64,000 nt of DNA from Adiantum capillus-veneris (GCA_014529385.2 CM043970.1:63778996-63842995); one strand, 5' to 3'; shown: positions 43,104 through 55,904, counted from the stretch's first letter. Program-made: numbers and translations. Notes: generated by a model from the sequence alone, not told the origin.

Positions 43104-43522
43104 TGTCACAAGTTGGTGACGTGGCTAGGCTCCATGACCAACCGAGGGGAATTAAAAGCCTAAACACTTGTTGATGTGGTCACTCATGCAGCCCAACACC
43201 CCCAAATCGTGAAGCTTGATGATGTGTCATAGTTGTATGCATTGGCCCGTAATTTGCGAAACTTTGGTGATGTGGCATAACTATACGGACAATAGCATAA
43301 GACGCAAAAGCAGCCCAAGGGGGTATGCTATTCCTATCATATGCTTTTGGAGAAGTAGCTTTTCAATGTAGATGCTTTAGGCCTTGTGGGTCTCTCTTTA
43401 GCATTCCCGTTTGTGAGGAAGCAGGCCTCGAGCCCCGACACTTGTACCTTTGCGAAGCAATACAAAAGGAACACCGAAAGGGATGTCAAGGTTTTGGGGC
43501 TAGTGCTCTAGGAGTGGAATTC

Positions 43523-43558
<36 letters not shown>

Positions 43559-43629
43559 GTTGTTTCGAAGTGCTAAACATTTGTTCAAGTCTGTTCTTTT
43601 TATTTGGCACATAGTGCCCTCTCATTACA
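43104..43629 (+). mobile_element. LTR of the same family as the hAT host LTR
   Basis: Begins TGTCACAAG and ends ATTACA, followed by a primer binding site. It contains (TC)n at about 43531-43557. It shares its opening with 28073 and inner phrases with 38220-38490. Confidence 0.65.
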
Positions 43630-43630
43630 T

Positions 43631-43645
43631 TGGTATCAGAGGTTC
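43631..43645 (+). promoter_or_regulatory. Primer binding site (tRNA-Met type)
   Basis: tggtatcagaggttc, one base from the LTR end. Confidence 0.75.
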
Positions 43646-44170
43646 AAGTATCTGCTCTTCTAAGAGCACATCGATCCTTTCTTGAATAGACAAGACAAGA
43701 TGGCGCTTTTTGAATCTACAGAGTACTTGTAGTTCCTCTTCGGTGAACTTCGTGACATACTCTCAAAGCATCCCCAGTAGAACCTCCTGATTCTACAAAG
43801 CTTCCCATAGTTTCCGAACTATGTATTCCAACAATTTCGTGACATATTCTCAAAGCATCCTCAACAAAACCTCTCGATTTTAAAGATTCTAGTAGTTTTT
43901 GAAACTATATGTTGCCACCTCTATCCCCTTAGGCTTTCCCTCTTCCAATATTGGAAAGTACAAGGGGTTCCTCTCAACAACTTAGTCTTCTATTTTGATC
44001 GGGGGAGTTTTAGAAACATGGTGCAACCATCCAACTTCTACCTTGTGCAACCTCCTTTGCCACCACCTCCCCCATCGCCACTTGGGTATAACGGTTGGAG
44101 CCCCTGCCACTTCCGGGACTTGCACCACATTAGCCCAAGGACTTCAAGGATGGTGGATCTATTGGAAAAC
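43646..44170 (+). pseudogene. Retroelement leader and gag start remnant
   Basis: A frame beginning MALFESTEYL at about 43700 is soon closed by a stop. Further on a proline-rich stretch (QPPLPPPPPSPLGYNGW) is typical of gag linkers. Two related copies of a phrase with ttcgtgacatactctcaaagc (43747 and 43836) suggest a local duplication. Confidence 0.4.
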
Positions 44171-45280
44171 TTTTCACTTTTTTAGGAGTGAAAGATCGAA
44201 AGAAAGCTTTATAGTTCCTACAACAGTTCGATGATATTTATGCAATGATATAGAAGAATAAAAAATCTCTCAAGCCATGGATTTTCTTGAAGACAATGCT
44301 ATGCAATGGCGGAATTTTATAGCTACCAAGCCTCATGCTCTAAGGACTTGGCAAGGAATTTTATAGCTACCAAGCCTCACACTCCAAGACTTGGATGCTA
44401 GTCCCTGCCTTCATTGCATCTTCTTGTGCCTATTTTCACATGGTATCAGTCTTGGTGACTTGATCACCTTGGATTCTCAATGTAGGTTGATCTGCTGTCA
44501 TATTGGACTTGATTAAGGAAGAAGGAGCTTGTTTTTTTTTCTTGCATTTTCAATTCGGTGCTGATTTGGATATGTGGAGGCTATGGACCCTTGTCTATGA
44601 CTTTCCCATATGCTACCCTTGTTTGCTCTGACCTCTCTTTATCGAGGGAAACCCTATAGAGGATTAAGGATATGGAGCATTGCAAGATTGCTTCGGTTTT
44701 TCCATATGGAGTTGTTTTGTCGTGGCTTCCTACAAGGGAGCAAGCTTGGGGATCTCGGATCCAAAAGGAAAGACAATTTTTCCATCTTTCTTCTTTAGAG
44801 AGAGGTGTGTTTGGACATCAGTGTGATTGGCTTCAACACTTGTGCAATGGCTTCCTATGGTTGTCTTTTCTTGGACGAGATGGATTGGTTGATTGCTGTG
44901 TCTTTTGCAATCACACTTTTATCTTGAAGTAATTGATAGAGCTATATTGTGGTGGACTTTAGGTAGGGTGATCTAGAGTTCTAGCCTTGTATTACACATT
45001 CAGATGTGGAGTTTGGGCTCATCTTCAAAAAGTAGTAGCAAAGTTGCACCTTTATAACGTGCTGTGGATTTTGATGACAGAGGGAGATTACTTTTCTCCT
45101 AGAAGGAGAGGATGTACTTTGATTTTTTTCTTTTCCGTCTAAGGATGGTTTTGACTTCAATTGACTCTTGTTCATTTGGTTTGTAGCAAACTAGGTGTAC
45201 ATCCTGGTGCATGCGTTGGAGTTGGATTTGGCAGGCAGAAGGATATTCTTTTTTTTGAATCTATTACCACTTCTTGTATG
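44171..45280. other. Unassigned DNA before the copia element
   Basis: Two overlapping frames of 60-90 codons near 44610-44932 have no recognisable domain. It may be the decayed interior of the element starting at 43104. Confidence 0.35.
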
Positions 45281-45285
45281 ATTAT

Positions 45286-45532
45286 TGTTGGGGTGGTAAA
45301 TCCCAATGTGCCGCGCCTGAGTGTTGGGTGACCGGAGACTAGCCGGGAACTAACACCAACCATTCATTCTACATAAAACAATAAGGACTTATAACCCTAA
45401 CACTATTTTGTATTTGGAGTCCACCCAAACCTGTGTCTCCTTTCTTTTTCTCTCTTCTCCATTGATGCGCACACGCGTGCGTGCGTGCGTGCGTGCACAC
45501 ACACACACACACGCGCGCTCTTGCACGTGCAC
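45286..45532 (+). repeat. Copia 5' LTR
   Basis: Similar to 52255-52463 with substitutions; longer because of GTGC/AC microsatellite growth near 45470-45515. The 3' edge is approximate. Confidence 0.75.
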
Positions 45533-45538
45533 TTCAAC

Positions 45539-45550
45539 TGGTATTAGAGC
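45539..45550 (+). promoter_or_regulatory. Copia primer binding site
   Basis: tggtattagagc, one change from the tRNA-Met complement. Confidence 0.75.
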
Positions 45551-45959
45551 TCAGGGATTGGGAGCACCATTGGAGCTCAGGGGGGAAGCATGCGGAGAAG
45601 CAGCAAAAAACTGTAGCATGTTTATGCATACCTATTTTGGCCTATCAAAACATCTTCATTCAAGAAGATTCTCTTGGATCCTAGTTGGTTTTTTGTCCTC
45701 TTCAACTTTGCGGAAGAAAGTTTTCTCAAAATATTCACCAATTTTGAGATATGTCACTTAGACTACCTGTAGGTCGTGAAGTACAAGCTTCAGATTTTTA
45801 CAGATATGTTTTGACCTATAAAAACAGCTCATTTCATGTCCATTCTCGCAATTAATTCCCAATCGTTTTCGTGTGGTCTACAACTTTGCAGAAGAAAGTT
45901 TCTGCAAATTTTGCACGGTTTAAGAGATATTCAGTTCAGACAGAAGGGTGGTCTACCTT

Positions 45960-46969
45960 CATCGGTTCTTCTGCGAACAAGTTTTTGTTGCAGTACCACT
46001 CTTTGTGAGGATTCACATGAAACGATGCACCTAAGTCAAGAACCCAACCTGTAAAGCATAGTCATCAGTGGCAACCAAAAATGTTGAATCCATGGCAGAT
46101 GTGAGATAAATATCTCCATCATAATCTTCAACAAAAACATTGTTGATCTCTTCAATCTTTATATTGATTTTCTTAGCCTTGCCTTCTTTTTGCTTCTTGT
46201 CTTTACCTTTCTCTTGTTTCCACTTTCGACAGTCTTTCCTCATGTGACCCTTTTTATGACAATGATAGGCCTCAATGTCTTTTCAGCCACGTGATTTTCA
46301 ACGAGAATTTTCTCTCTGATTCTGCTTGCCCTTTTTGTGTGATCGACCACGAACAACGAGAGCATTGCTCGTACCACAAGAAGCATAAAGATTCTTCCTG
46401 CTAACTTCTTCAGTAAGCAAATTGTCCTCAACATCAGCACATGTTAAACCATCAGAAGGTGTTGAGTTACTTATGGCTGTGCGAAAAGTATCCCAACTTT
46501 CTGGCAACGTAACTAGCAAGAACATTGCTTTGACCAAATCATCAAAATTGACTGCTTGTGCAGAAAGCTGGCTGAAAATTGTGTTGAACTCATTGAGATG
46601 GTTTCACATGGGTGTGCCCTCATCCATCTTCGAGTCAACTAACTTTTTCAGCCAATATACCTGTGATGTTGCACTTTGCTTCAAATACAAGTTACATAAC
46701 TTCTTCCACAGCTCATAGTTAGTCTTTTCCATGTTCACATTGAAGTACACATTCTTTGACAATGTCAGCATGATGGTGGACCTAGCAAGCTCATCCAACT
46801 CCTGCCAATCATACTCATCCATATCCTCAGGCTTTATCCCCTTCATCTTTATCAGTCGGATCTACTTCTTTTGTACTAAGACATTGTAAATTTGTTCCTT
46901 CCAAAATGAAAAGTTAGTGCCTTCTAACTTCTCAATGTTGAATAAAGAGTTCTCCGATGATGAAGCCAT
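45960..46969 (-). pseudogene. Copia gag and protease start, inverted
   Basis: From ATG 46969 (minus) the translation starts MASSSENSLFNIEKLEGTNF, typical of copia gag. It runs through YELWKKLCNLYLKQSATSQV and SWDTFRTAISNS to a zinc knuckle region (CHKKGHMRKDC) and then, after a frameshift, WVLDLGASFHVNPHKEWY. This is the protease active-site region, with Leu where Thr or Ser is usual. Stops occur at about 46858, 46603 and 46060. Its direction is opposite to integrase and RT. Confidence 0.85.
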
Positions 46970-47560
46970 CACTCGACAAGGAACAAAAGTGATAGATCCA
47001 CTGTACTAAAGAAGATGGCAGAAAGCCTAAAAAAGTTTGTAGTTTTTCCTGCAAAACTGATTTTCGAACCCAAAACAAATGTATACAATGAATGAAACGC
47101 TGATCAAAGTGGCTAAACTGGCAAGATAGAATCTCAAAGAACTGTCACTTACAATGTCTCCAACTCTAGAAGAGTGTCTTTGACCAACTAAACACTGTCA
47201 AACGCATACGCATAAAGATGACAGCAATGCCAACAATGGCAGGTTAGCAGATGCACATCAATACTGTACTAACCGCATAAACATATATCATATATCAATG
47301 TCGAAACTATGGGGATGTCGAGGGCTCTCTCCAAAACTGGTATCACCAAAAGGATCTCCACATTTGAGAATCCCCCAGCTCAATAAAACCTTACCACGAC
47401 CCTCATTAATAGGCTTTGCATATTTCCGTCACAATACATAAACCGCATAAGATCTTACATCAACAACATAGACCCTTTTTTATAACCGCTGTGGCGATTT
47501 GTCTGATTTAACAGACCCTCAAGATCTTGCATCAAATATGCATGTTAGAGATTACAGAAA
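46970..47560. other. Junction region between inverted gag and pol
   Basis: No coding sequence. On the minus strand the part nearest the gag ATG should be gag leader. The right breakpoint of the inversion probably lies between about 47000 and 47560. Confidence 0.4.
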
Positions 47561-47569
47561 TATGATGCA

Positions 47570-48898
47570 GACAGTAAAGGTCGTGTTCGTCTTGGCAATG
47601 ATTTTGCTTGCGATATAGTTGGTGTCGGCGATGTGCAGCTGAAATTTCAGAATGGTTCTTTATTCATGCTCAAGAATGTGAGACATGTGCCAAAGCTTAC
47701 CAAAAGCTTGATTAGTACATGAAAATTGGATGACGAAGGATATTACTACACATTTGGTGATAGTTTGTCGAAGATCACGAAAGGTTCTTTAGTGGTAGCA
47801 TATGGTTCAAAGTCTAGGACTTTGTACATGCGACATGTATCCAATGTTAAAAACCATGTAATTTGTGTAACCGAGCAGCCAAGTGTTTCTCCGTGGCATT
47901 GCCGGTTAGGACATATGTCTCAAAAGAGAATGAAAATCTTGTCTCGTTTTGGTTATGTTCTTGGCTTCAATTTCTCAGACTTTTTAGTTTGTGAGCATTG
48001 TATTTATGGTAAACAAACATAGTCACCACACAAAAGGGGAAGCACTAAAAAAAATGAGCCATTAGAGTTAGTGCATAGTGATGTGTGTGTACGTATGCCT
48101 AACATATCCATGGGAGGTTCATCTTACTTTGTTACATTCGTTGATGAATTCACAAGGAAAGTGGGGTATATTTTCTCAAGAAGAAGGATAAAGTTCTATC
48201 AAAATTTCAGAATTTTGTGGCGTGGAGAACCAGTATAGCAAGAAAGTCAAGTGCTTAAGGTCAAACAATAGGTCACTAAAGCCTTTCAAAAAATTTGTGA
48301 TTCCAAAGGCATCAAAAGAGAGTTGACTACTCTATATAACCCTCCGCAAAATGGTGTTGTTGAGAGGATGAACCGTACCATACAAGAGAAGTTACGTAGC
48401 ATGTTGTCTAATGTAGAGTTGCCTAATGGATTTTGGACGGTAGCGTTAGCAACTTCTGTCCATGTTATTAATAGATCTCTTAACAAGGCTTTAGATGAGA
48501 AGGTACCTGAAGAGCTTTGGTCTAGGAAGCCACCTTCTTACAAGCATCTTATAGTCTTTGGCTATGAAGCGTATTTCCATGTTCCAAAGGAGTTGTGAAG
48601 CAAGTTGGCTCCTAAGTCAAAGAAATTCATATGTCTTGGTGATGGCAATCCTGGCGATATCGGATTTCGGTTATGGGATCATGAAGCTAAAAAGATTGTT
48701 CGCAGCAATGATGTGTACTTCAATAAAGAGAATATGTATAAGAAGCCTATGCATACAGTGGAGGTCAAGAGAGTTATCTTCACAGAAAATGGAGTTGTTT
48801 ACAATAGGACTGAAGTGCCTAATGTCAGACAACAAGGACAGAATCCTCTTGTAGTACAAGATGTTGCTGAGGGACAACCGGCTCAAACAGTTAATTAG
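47570..48898 (+). pseudogene. Copia pol: protease remainder and integrase, broken
   Basis: Starts with GRVRLGNDFACDIVGVGD and LFMLKNVRHVPKLTKSL (protease / pre-integrase). Next is the zinc-binding HCRLGHMSQKRM...CEHCIYGK, then integrase core phrases with the expected acidic residues (LVHSDVCVRMPN, FVTFVDEFTRK, NGVVERMNRTIQEKLRSML). Stops near 47719, 48020, 48235 and 48596 disable it. It ends PAQTVN-stop just before the insertion at 48906. Confidence 0.85.
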
Positions 48899-48905
48899 AA
48901 GGCCT

Positions 48906-49576
48906 ATGTAATGGAATTGGCCTATTAACTTGAGAGTAGCTGAAATTAGAGAGAGTACTTTTCTGAAATTACTTTGTGAGCATAGCAGGTGAACATAATT
49001 GATGGTAGCAACATAAACATAGCATTTAGTTAACTTGGTATGAACAATACTTTTGCAAGAGAGAGTTTAGAGAACATGACAACAGTTGAGGACCGGATTT
49101 ATGTGGAGCCGGTCCCCCCTCCAATAGGCATTTGTATTATAGTTTCTCCCATCAAGAGAGACTTGTTACAATACAATCTCTGTGTTCCTTGACCTAGGTG
49201 ATGCAATGAAGATGGAAAGCTTTATGCATCACGAGCATAGCATGAACTTTGTGGAAAGCATTAACTATCCCAAGTCTCAGTCCCAAGACCTCAAACACCT
49301 TCAAAGGTGGAGAGAGCTAGCAGGGAATGAGGGTAGGGAAGAGGAAGAAGAAACATTTCATAAGAGAAAGAACTAGTTCCTCTTTTATCATCACTCTTCT
49401 TGTTAGCATACATAATATCATAGTAATGATGGTGGAGAAGATGACAAGCTTAAGCATTGAAGCATGGCTCTTGGTTGGATTTGCATTCCATAGCCAAGAG
49501 TGTTGGTGTAGGCTCTCAACCTCTCTACTTGCTTGGAGAAGGAGAGGGAGCTCTTGCACTTTGCACAATACAAAAT

Positions 49577-49613
<37 letters not shown>

Positions 49614-50559
49614 AGAGTATACCCCTCAAGCATGCCCCCTACTTGCTTTGGTCGAGCCCCCCTTGTAGCTCATGCTTGAAGCTCATTGGACCCCTCCAGG
49701 CCTAGCCAATCACAAGCAAGAGTCATACCAAGCAACAAGGGTAGCCTTGGGACACGTGTCCCCCTTTCCCCTTTGAGAGAGAGACTTGATAAATGTTAAA
49801 ACAATTAATTAAATTAACTAATTTATCATTGGACCCCTTGAGAGGCCAATCAATAGGCTTTAGGCACACCATGAGGGCAACATGGGGAGGAGCTTGACAA
49901 GTGTCCCTTTTGCTTTATTTGTACCAAGCATGCCTTGTGTGAGTGTGTGTGTGTTCTCTCTCATCCCCTCTCTTGTAGGGCTCGCCCCCTCTTTGTAGGA
50001 ATTGATGTTGAATTTTTTTGGCACACCTTATCTCAAGCACCTTAGTCAGCAAGCATGACAAAGCACCTCAAGCTTGGGTGGTGTTCCCACAAGCACCTCA
50101 AGCTCCATAGTTGGAAAGCACCTCAAGCACCTTAGTCAGCAAGAACATCAAGCACCTCAAGCACCTTAGTCATCAAGCATGACAAGCACCTCAAGCACCT
50201 TAAGTCATCAAACACGACAAGCACCTCGAGCACCTTAAGATTCAGCCGGGTCGGGTTCCCACCTCAAGCACATCCCTAGCTTACCTAAGGCAAAGGACAT
50301 TTAACACTAACCGTTGGAGGTCTTTAATGAATCTAACACTAAGGTATTTATGCTCCATTGGTTAGCATTGCTCTTTGATGGACCATCCCTCATTTCGGCC
50401 CCTTTACTATTGGCCCCGTGTTGAGATAGATCTACAAGCACATGTCCATATCCTAACCCTTGTTCCCGTTTACTCTCCCACATTAAATGATCAATTTAAT
50501 ATGAGAAAATCATTTGGATGGGTTAGTTATTAGATTTTATGATAGTCTACAAGAGTTTC
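48906..50559. mobile_element. 1.65-kb unclassified insertion in copia pol
   Basis: Flanked by aaggcct at 48899-48905 and 50560-50566. Joining across one copy restores copia-like sequence (LIRRPLDRFTPSLDYIML). No matching terminal inverted repeats or poly-A tail are evident. It contains a (GT)n tract at about 49580-49610 and a minisatellite of caagcacct words at about 50032-50230. Class unknown. Confidence 0.65.
50032..50235. repeat. Irregular minisatellite of caagcacct/caagcaccttag words
   Basis: A dozen or so copies of related 9-21 bp words (agcacctcaagcaccttagt) with insertions. Confidence 0.8.
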
Positions 50560-50566
50560 AAGGCCT

Positions 50567-52167
50567 CTTGATAGATTTACTCCCTCATTGGACTACATTA
50601 TGTTGACAAATTGCGAAGAGCCTTCCTGCTATAAGGAAGCCCTGTCAATGGATGACAAGGCGAAGTGGGCGAAAGCTATACAATTAGAAATGGACTTGTT
50701 GCATAAGAATCAAACTTGGAAGTTGGTTTGGTTGCCTAAAGTTAAAAAGACATTACCATGGAAATGGATGTATAAGTAGAAAATTACACCTTATGATAAT
50801 AAACCCAAGTACAAGGCACGACTTGTTGCTAAAGGATTTAAGCAGCAACAAGGTATTGACTTTGACGAGATCTTTTTTTCGGTTGTCAAGATGACTACTT
50901 TGTGGTGTGTAATTGTGTTGGTTGCTAAAGAAGACATGGAACTTGACCAAATGGATGTCAAGACGGCATTCTTGGATGGTGATCTTCAAGAAGAAGTTCA
51001 TATGCAGCAGCTAGAAGGTTTTTTTGACAAGGTCAATGAAGACTTGGTGTGTCAGTTAGAAAAGACTCTTAATGGTCTAAAACACTCATCAAGGGAGTGG
51101 TATCATAAATTCTACTCGTTCATGCTCTCTCAAGGCTACAAATGTAGCGATATGGACCATTTCCTCTACACTAAGCGAGCTAAAGATGATAGTTTTTTTA
51201 TTTTGGTCCTTTATGTGGATGATATGTTAATTGCCTAGAAATGTAGTGATGAGATTTCAGCCTTGAAGTTAGAGTTACATACGAATTTTGAAAAGAAAGA
51301 CATGGGTGAAGCAAGCCATATCCTTGGCATGCGCATTAGGCAAGACAGATGCAAGAAATTGGTCTATTTGTCTCAATCGAGTACATTGCTAAAGTGCTCA
51401 AGCGTTTCAATATGGAGAGGGGGAAGGCATTGAGTACTCCATTGCCTCCATATGTGAAACTTTCTAAAAATGATTGCCCTAAGACTGAAGAGGAAAAGGC
51501 TGAAATAGCACAAGTGCCCTATTCATCGGCAGTTGGGAGTTTGATGTATGCTATGATCTCTACACGTCCTGATATTGCTTTTACAATGGGAGTTGTTAGC
51601 AGATATATACCAAATCCAGCAAGAAACATTGGGAGGCAGTGAAAGGGGTTATGCGATATTTGAATGGTTCAAAAGACATGTGCATTTGCTTTGGAAGAAA
51701 GGAAGCATGTGTAATGGGTTCACGGATACAAATTATGCAGGAGACTTGGACAAGAGAAGGTCCACTTTAGGCTATGTTTTTGAATTCATTGGAGGTGCAG
51801 TTTGATGGAAATCTCATTTGCAAGATTGTGTTACCTTGTCTACTACAAAGGCTGAATATGTTGCAGCTTCAGATGCTTGCAAGGAAGCTATATGGCTTGG
51901 TCGGCTAGTGGGAGACTTGGGAATCAATGTTGAAATGCTGTGTTACATTGTGATAGCCAAAGTGCTATACAACTGGCAAAGAATCTAGTGTTTCATGCAA
52001 AGACAAAGCATGTGGATGTGAAGTATCACTTCATTCGTGAGGTGCTTGAGGACAAGCGATTGCAGCTTGCCAAGATTCACACCATTGAGAATACTGCTGA
52101 TCTTCTAACAAAGGCCTTACCTTCAAAGCGGTTTGCACATTGTCGGGCACTCATAGGCATTGGGTAG
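50567..52167 (+). pseudogene. Copia reverse transcriptase and RNase H, broken
   Basis: In order: AKWAKAIQLEMDLLHKNQTW and ARLVAKGFKQQQGIDFDEIF; DQMDVKTAFLDGDLQEEVHM; the catalytic box LYVDDMLIA at about 51212; SAVGSLMYAMISTRPDIAF; then RNase H phrases GFTDTNYAGDLDKRRSTLGY, STTKAEYVAASDACKEAIWL, HCDSQSAIQLAKN, and TKHVDVKYHFIRE. Stops or shifts at about 50777, 51237, 51345, 51642, 51803 and 51940 disable it. Confidence 0.92.
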
Positions 52168-52240
52168 ATGATCATGGTCATTGTCTACCTATATGGTATG
52201 TATATATACATTGTCACCCCAGCTTAAAGGCACATTGTCC

Positions 52241-52254
52241 TTTAAGTGGGAGGT
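52241..52254 (+). promoter_or_regulatory. Copia polypurine tract
   Basis: ttaagtgggaggt directly before the right LTR. Confidence 0.7.
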
Positions 52255-52466
52255 TGTTGGGGTGGTAAAGCCCAATGTGCCACGCCCGAGTGTTGGGCGG
52301 CCGGAGACTAACCGAGAACTAACACTGACCATTCATTCTACATAAAACAATAAGGACTCATAACGCTAACACTATTTTGTGTTTGGAGTCCACCCAAACC
52401 TGTGTCTCCTCTCTTATTCTCTTTCTCCATTGTTGCACACACACATACACGCTCTCGCACGCATTT
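52255..52466 (+). repeat. Copia 3' LTR
   Basis: Starts TGTTGGGGTGG. The end is either at gca (52463) or three bases later before the candidate target repeat attat (52467-52471). Confidence 0.75.
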
Positions 52467-52471
52467 ATTAT

Positions 52472-54865
52472 GCTGTGATCATTATGGTCTGGAGTTTTAT
52501 GACACTCATGTTTTTCTATTCAATTCAGAGGAGGAATCACTTTTACTCCAAGTTGTATCAGATTTCTTTTTGGTGGTACTTATGCTCTTTCCAAGGATTG
52601 AACAGGAAGAAGGATTCTTATCTTCAAAGGGGGGCTCAAGCTCTAGCTTTGCAGCCTCTCGTGACATTGGTTATTCCACTCTGACGTGGGGTTGAGACAA
52701 TGGTTACCCCAATGTACTTTGGAAGATGCTCCACTTTCAGAGGGATCTTCCAGGTTATTATCTTTAGATGACTTTCAATGTTCCATTTCAGCAAAGTATC
52801 ATGCATGGTGTCTTCTCATATTTAATTTCCTTGCCTGCTTCTTGTGGCTTATGGATGGTATGCTTTAGCCCACAATGAAGTTAGTATCATGACAAATGTT
52901 TTCTTAAGCCATTTTGGCATATTTACTTTTGAGCCACTTCTATGGTTGCTTGGACTTTTGTTTTGGTGTAATGGTCCATTTCCAATGCATCCAACTAGGA
53001 CTTCCTATGTTGTGTCTTTTGGATCGACCTGAGGACGTTTCCTTCAGGACACGAGTACTTTCCTTATCCATAAACTAGCATGGAATTTTGTACAAGTGGA
53101 TAGTGGTCATTCTTAGACTAGGAACCACTTGCAGTTTGTCCGAACATTTTCCATGCTATGAGCAGACGGTTTTTGTTAATCTCCTAGATTTGGTTCTAGG
53201 TTCTATTAGCCATATTTGTAGCTTAGGATTTTGCCTCTTTCCATGGTTGTTTAGTCTACTAGAGGCTTGGGATATTTTCTTGGGTCCACCTCAAAAAATA
53301 TAAGTGGATCACATGAGTTCACCTCGGGTCATATTATTCGTGGTGAAGTGTGTGCATAGCATACATTAAAACAAGAAAAGGGAGGACGAGTAATAGTTGC
53401 AGTATAGAGCCAGCCCTTAAATGCACATGATGACAAATGAGATTTCCAAGTGAAGTGAATTGGAAGACTTGCTAAGGAAGGAGAAATAATGCTAAACATT
53501 AGGTAAGCTCATAAGAACTACCTTAACTTGATGCCCAAAATAGATTGGTTTGTCCCCCCTCAATAAACAACAACATAAGCAATCGCTAGAAACTAGGTGG
53601 GAGATGATAGCTAGCAACATTTTGACCCTCAGCGGCCCATGCGATGAAGATATTCCTATGGAAAGTGCTATGGGGGGACTATTTTTGGCAACACTAAGAT
53701 ACAATCCAAAGGCATTGTCTCGGATAGGTGCTCTGGGTGCAAAGTAGCTAGTGAACTGCCCAACTATAATACGCCTCACTTGTTCAAGAACTGCCGAACT
53801 ATAATACGCCTCGCAAGGAAAATTTGCAAAAGACCTAGAAAATTATGTCATCAAGATAGATCTAATCCTTGGAGGGAAGATTATGAAGAACAAAGCTCTT
53901 TTAATATGCACACAAATTATTCACTTTTTCTACTTTAAACAAGTCTAGACAACTAGGAATAAACGCATCTTTGAAAACGTTCTCTCAACTATCTGCTTCA
54001 CAGACGTTAACTAGGAAATCAGGATAGTGATCGTATCTATTACAGAAGAAAGGAGGAACGCTCATGAGTGGAATCAAGTAATCCTAGCTATCACAACCCC
54101 TACTAGATAACATCACAAAACTGTTCTATCAAAGTAGCCTACACCACTTTAGGGCTCTGTAGCTCCTATATGTATCTTGTGGGCCTTCAAGGCATGTCAT
54201 GTGCTTGAGGGTGATTGTACAGCTCTTTATGGTGAAATTAATTTATCCATTCACAATTATGAGTATGGAAAAAGAAAAAAATGAATTTTTTAAATGGGCT
54301 CATAGAAAGTTGTAGTGAGAGTTATGTGGTGAGGTGTTAAGGAGATATTCTAAACCAGTCTCTTGTTAACCGCAACAAAAGGTGCAACTTGGTCTATAAA
54401 ACCATTACATAAAAATATTGTAGGTAATCTGATAAAGTTTACAGGTTTTCACATGTTTACGACCATCGTAGGAAAATAGCATCAAAAGGGAATATGAGAA
54501 AGAGGCGGCATACATGAGCATATCACATTGTGTGCGCATTAGGCATGCTACAAAGTAGTATCTCAAATGCAGTAGAAATCTAACCCACAAGGTAGGAATG
54601 ACTTTAGACATCATTAGTTATTGAGTGAAGTAATTGAAAATCTATGTAAGCTTCCCTATATTATCTATATCACTCTATTATGAAAAAGAAAATTCAGGGC
54701 AGCCACGTGGTCAAAGGAAAATGAAGCAAAGCTGGTGCAACCTGAGGACGTCAGGAGGGTGCCGCAGATGGTTTCCAAGAAGGCGAATAGGCGGCAATGG
54801 CTTGGAGGAAGGTGGATAGTCAGCTGAGTGCATGGTCCAAGTGGGGTAGTGAGGACAAGAGTGCG
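52472..54865. other. Unassigned DNA right of the copia element
   Basis: Short frames only. A 21-bp phrase (gaactgcc...aactataatacgcctc) occurs twice, at about 53753-53774 and 53790-53812. Confidence 0.4.
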
Positions 54866-54868
54866 CGC

Positions 54869-54869
<1 letters not shown>

Positions 54870-54910
<41 letters not shown>

Positions 54911-55030
54911 CCGCATTCCGGTTTCACAAGAAAAGAGCTTGCCAGCTGCTGCAATATCACATGAAATTTACCTACAGGTGGCTTTTTCACTCAATCAGTG
55001 GAATTTCTTGCATTGGCAGGTCGTCGCCTT

Positions 55031-55079
<49 letters not shown>

Positions 55080-55640
55080 ATCTCGAGGAAACAGCTTGCG
55101 TTACCATGTAGGCAAGTGATCCAAGGGTGCAGCCCAATTTTCATTAGCCCATTTCAAAGCTGGGTATTGACTGATGACAACGATCATGTACTGCAACCGA
55201 CGTCGACAAGTGCTTGGTGAGGATGGTGTCTGCATCTGTCGGATCTAGAATTGATGGAAGAGTTGCTGCTGGTGTACCTCCATGGGCGTGCTTCCTGCTG
55301 GTGCTGCAGATGGTGATGAGAAGGGAGGCCACCCACCATTACCACCTTTATCCTCTAATTAGTTGGGGAGCCAAAAGGTCGATCGGAGGAGCGAGATGGT
55401 GAGCTGACAGAAGGTAATGGCCATGTGGCGCAAAGAGAGCATCTACACAACGTGTCACAATAGTTACTAGAGCACTCACAGAAATGAATTCACACTACAA
55501 AAGCACCAAGAGGCCATTGGCATCTGGCGGTTACCAATGCAGTGCCCAAGAGGCTGAGAGTCTGAGAGGGACTCAAAGCTATGTAGGCTAGCTAGGGTGC
55601 ACCTTGCTCTTGCCATCATTATATGGCCTACACATGAAGT

Positions 55641-55700
<60 letters not shown>

Positions 55701-55869
55701 CAGAATGCAGTTGTTGTTAACGTTGTGATGGGGCCGAGCCCAGTGTTGATGCTTGTGTTGTAGCAACCCCACAACCAGCGGCCCAATAGATTATACGAGC
55801 CCATGATTGCAGTAGTCTATTCATGCGGCTCGCGTTGCAGTATCCCGAGGATTCAGGAGTGGAACGAGC

Positions 55870-55901
<32 letters not shown>
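54870..55901. repeat. Cluster of (AG)n and (TC)n microsatellites
   Basis: (AG)n about 54870-54906 and 55035-55077; (TC)n about 55646-55694 and 55873-55901. No gene between them is supported. Confidence 0.93.

Positions 55902-55904
<3 letters not shown>

Larger units (their letters stand above)
45286..52466 (+). mobile_element. Ty1/copia retrotransposon, rearranged and decayed
   Basis: LTRs start TGTTGGGGTGG at 45286 and 52255. The flanking attat (45281-45285 and 52467-52471) is a candidate target duplication. It has a primer binding site at 45539 and a polypurine tract before the right LTR. Pol is in the order integrase, RT, RNase H on the plus strand, which defines copia. However, gag and the protease active site lie on the minus strand between the leader and integrase, and a 1.65-kb insertion splits pol. 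Multiple stops occur throughout. Confidence 0.88.

Noticed and set aside
50032-50235. Possible CRISPR-like array of caagcacct words
   Set aside because: Repeat units and spacers are irregular and related to each other, and the context is plant nuclear DNA. It is a minisatellite.
52379-53303. Short frames to the right of the copia element with hydrophobic runs
   Set aside because: No domain, no consistent frame and no start or splice context.
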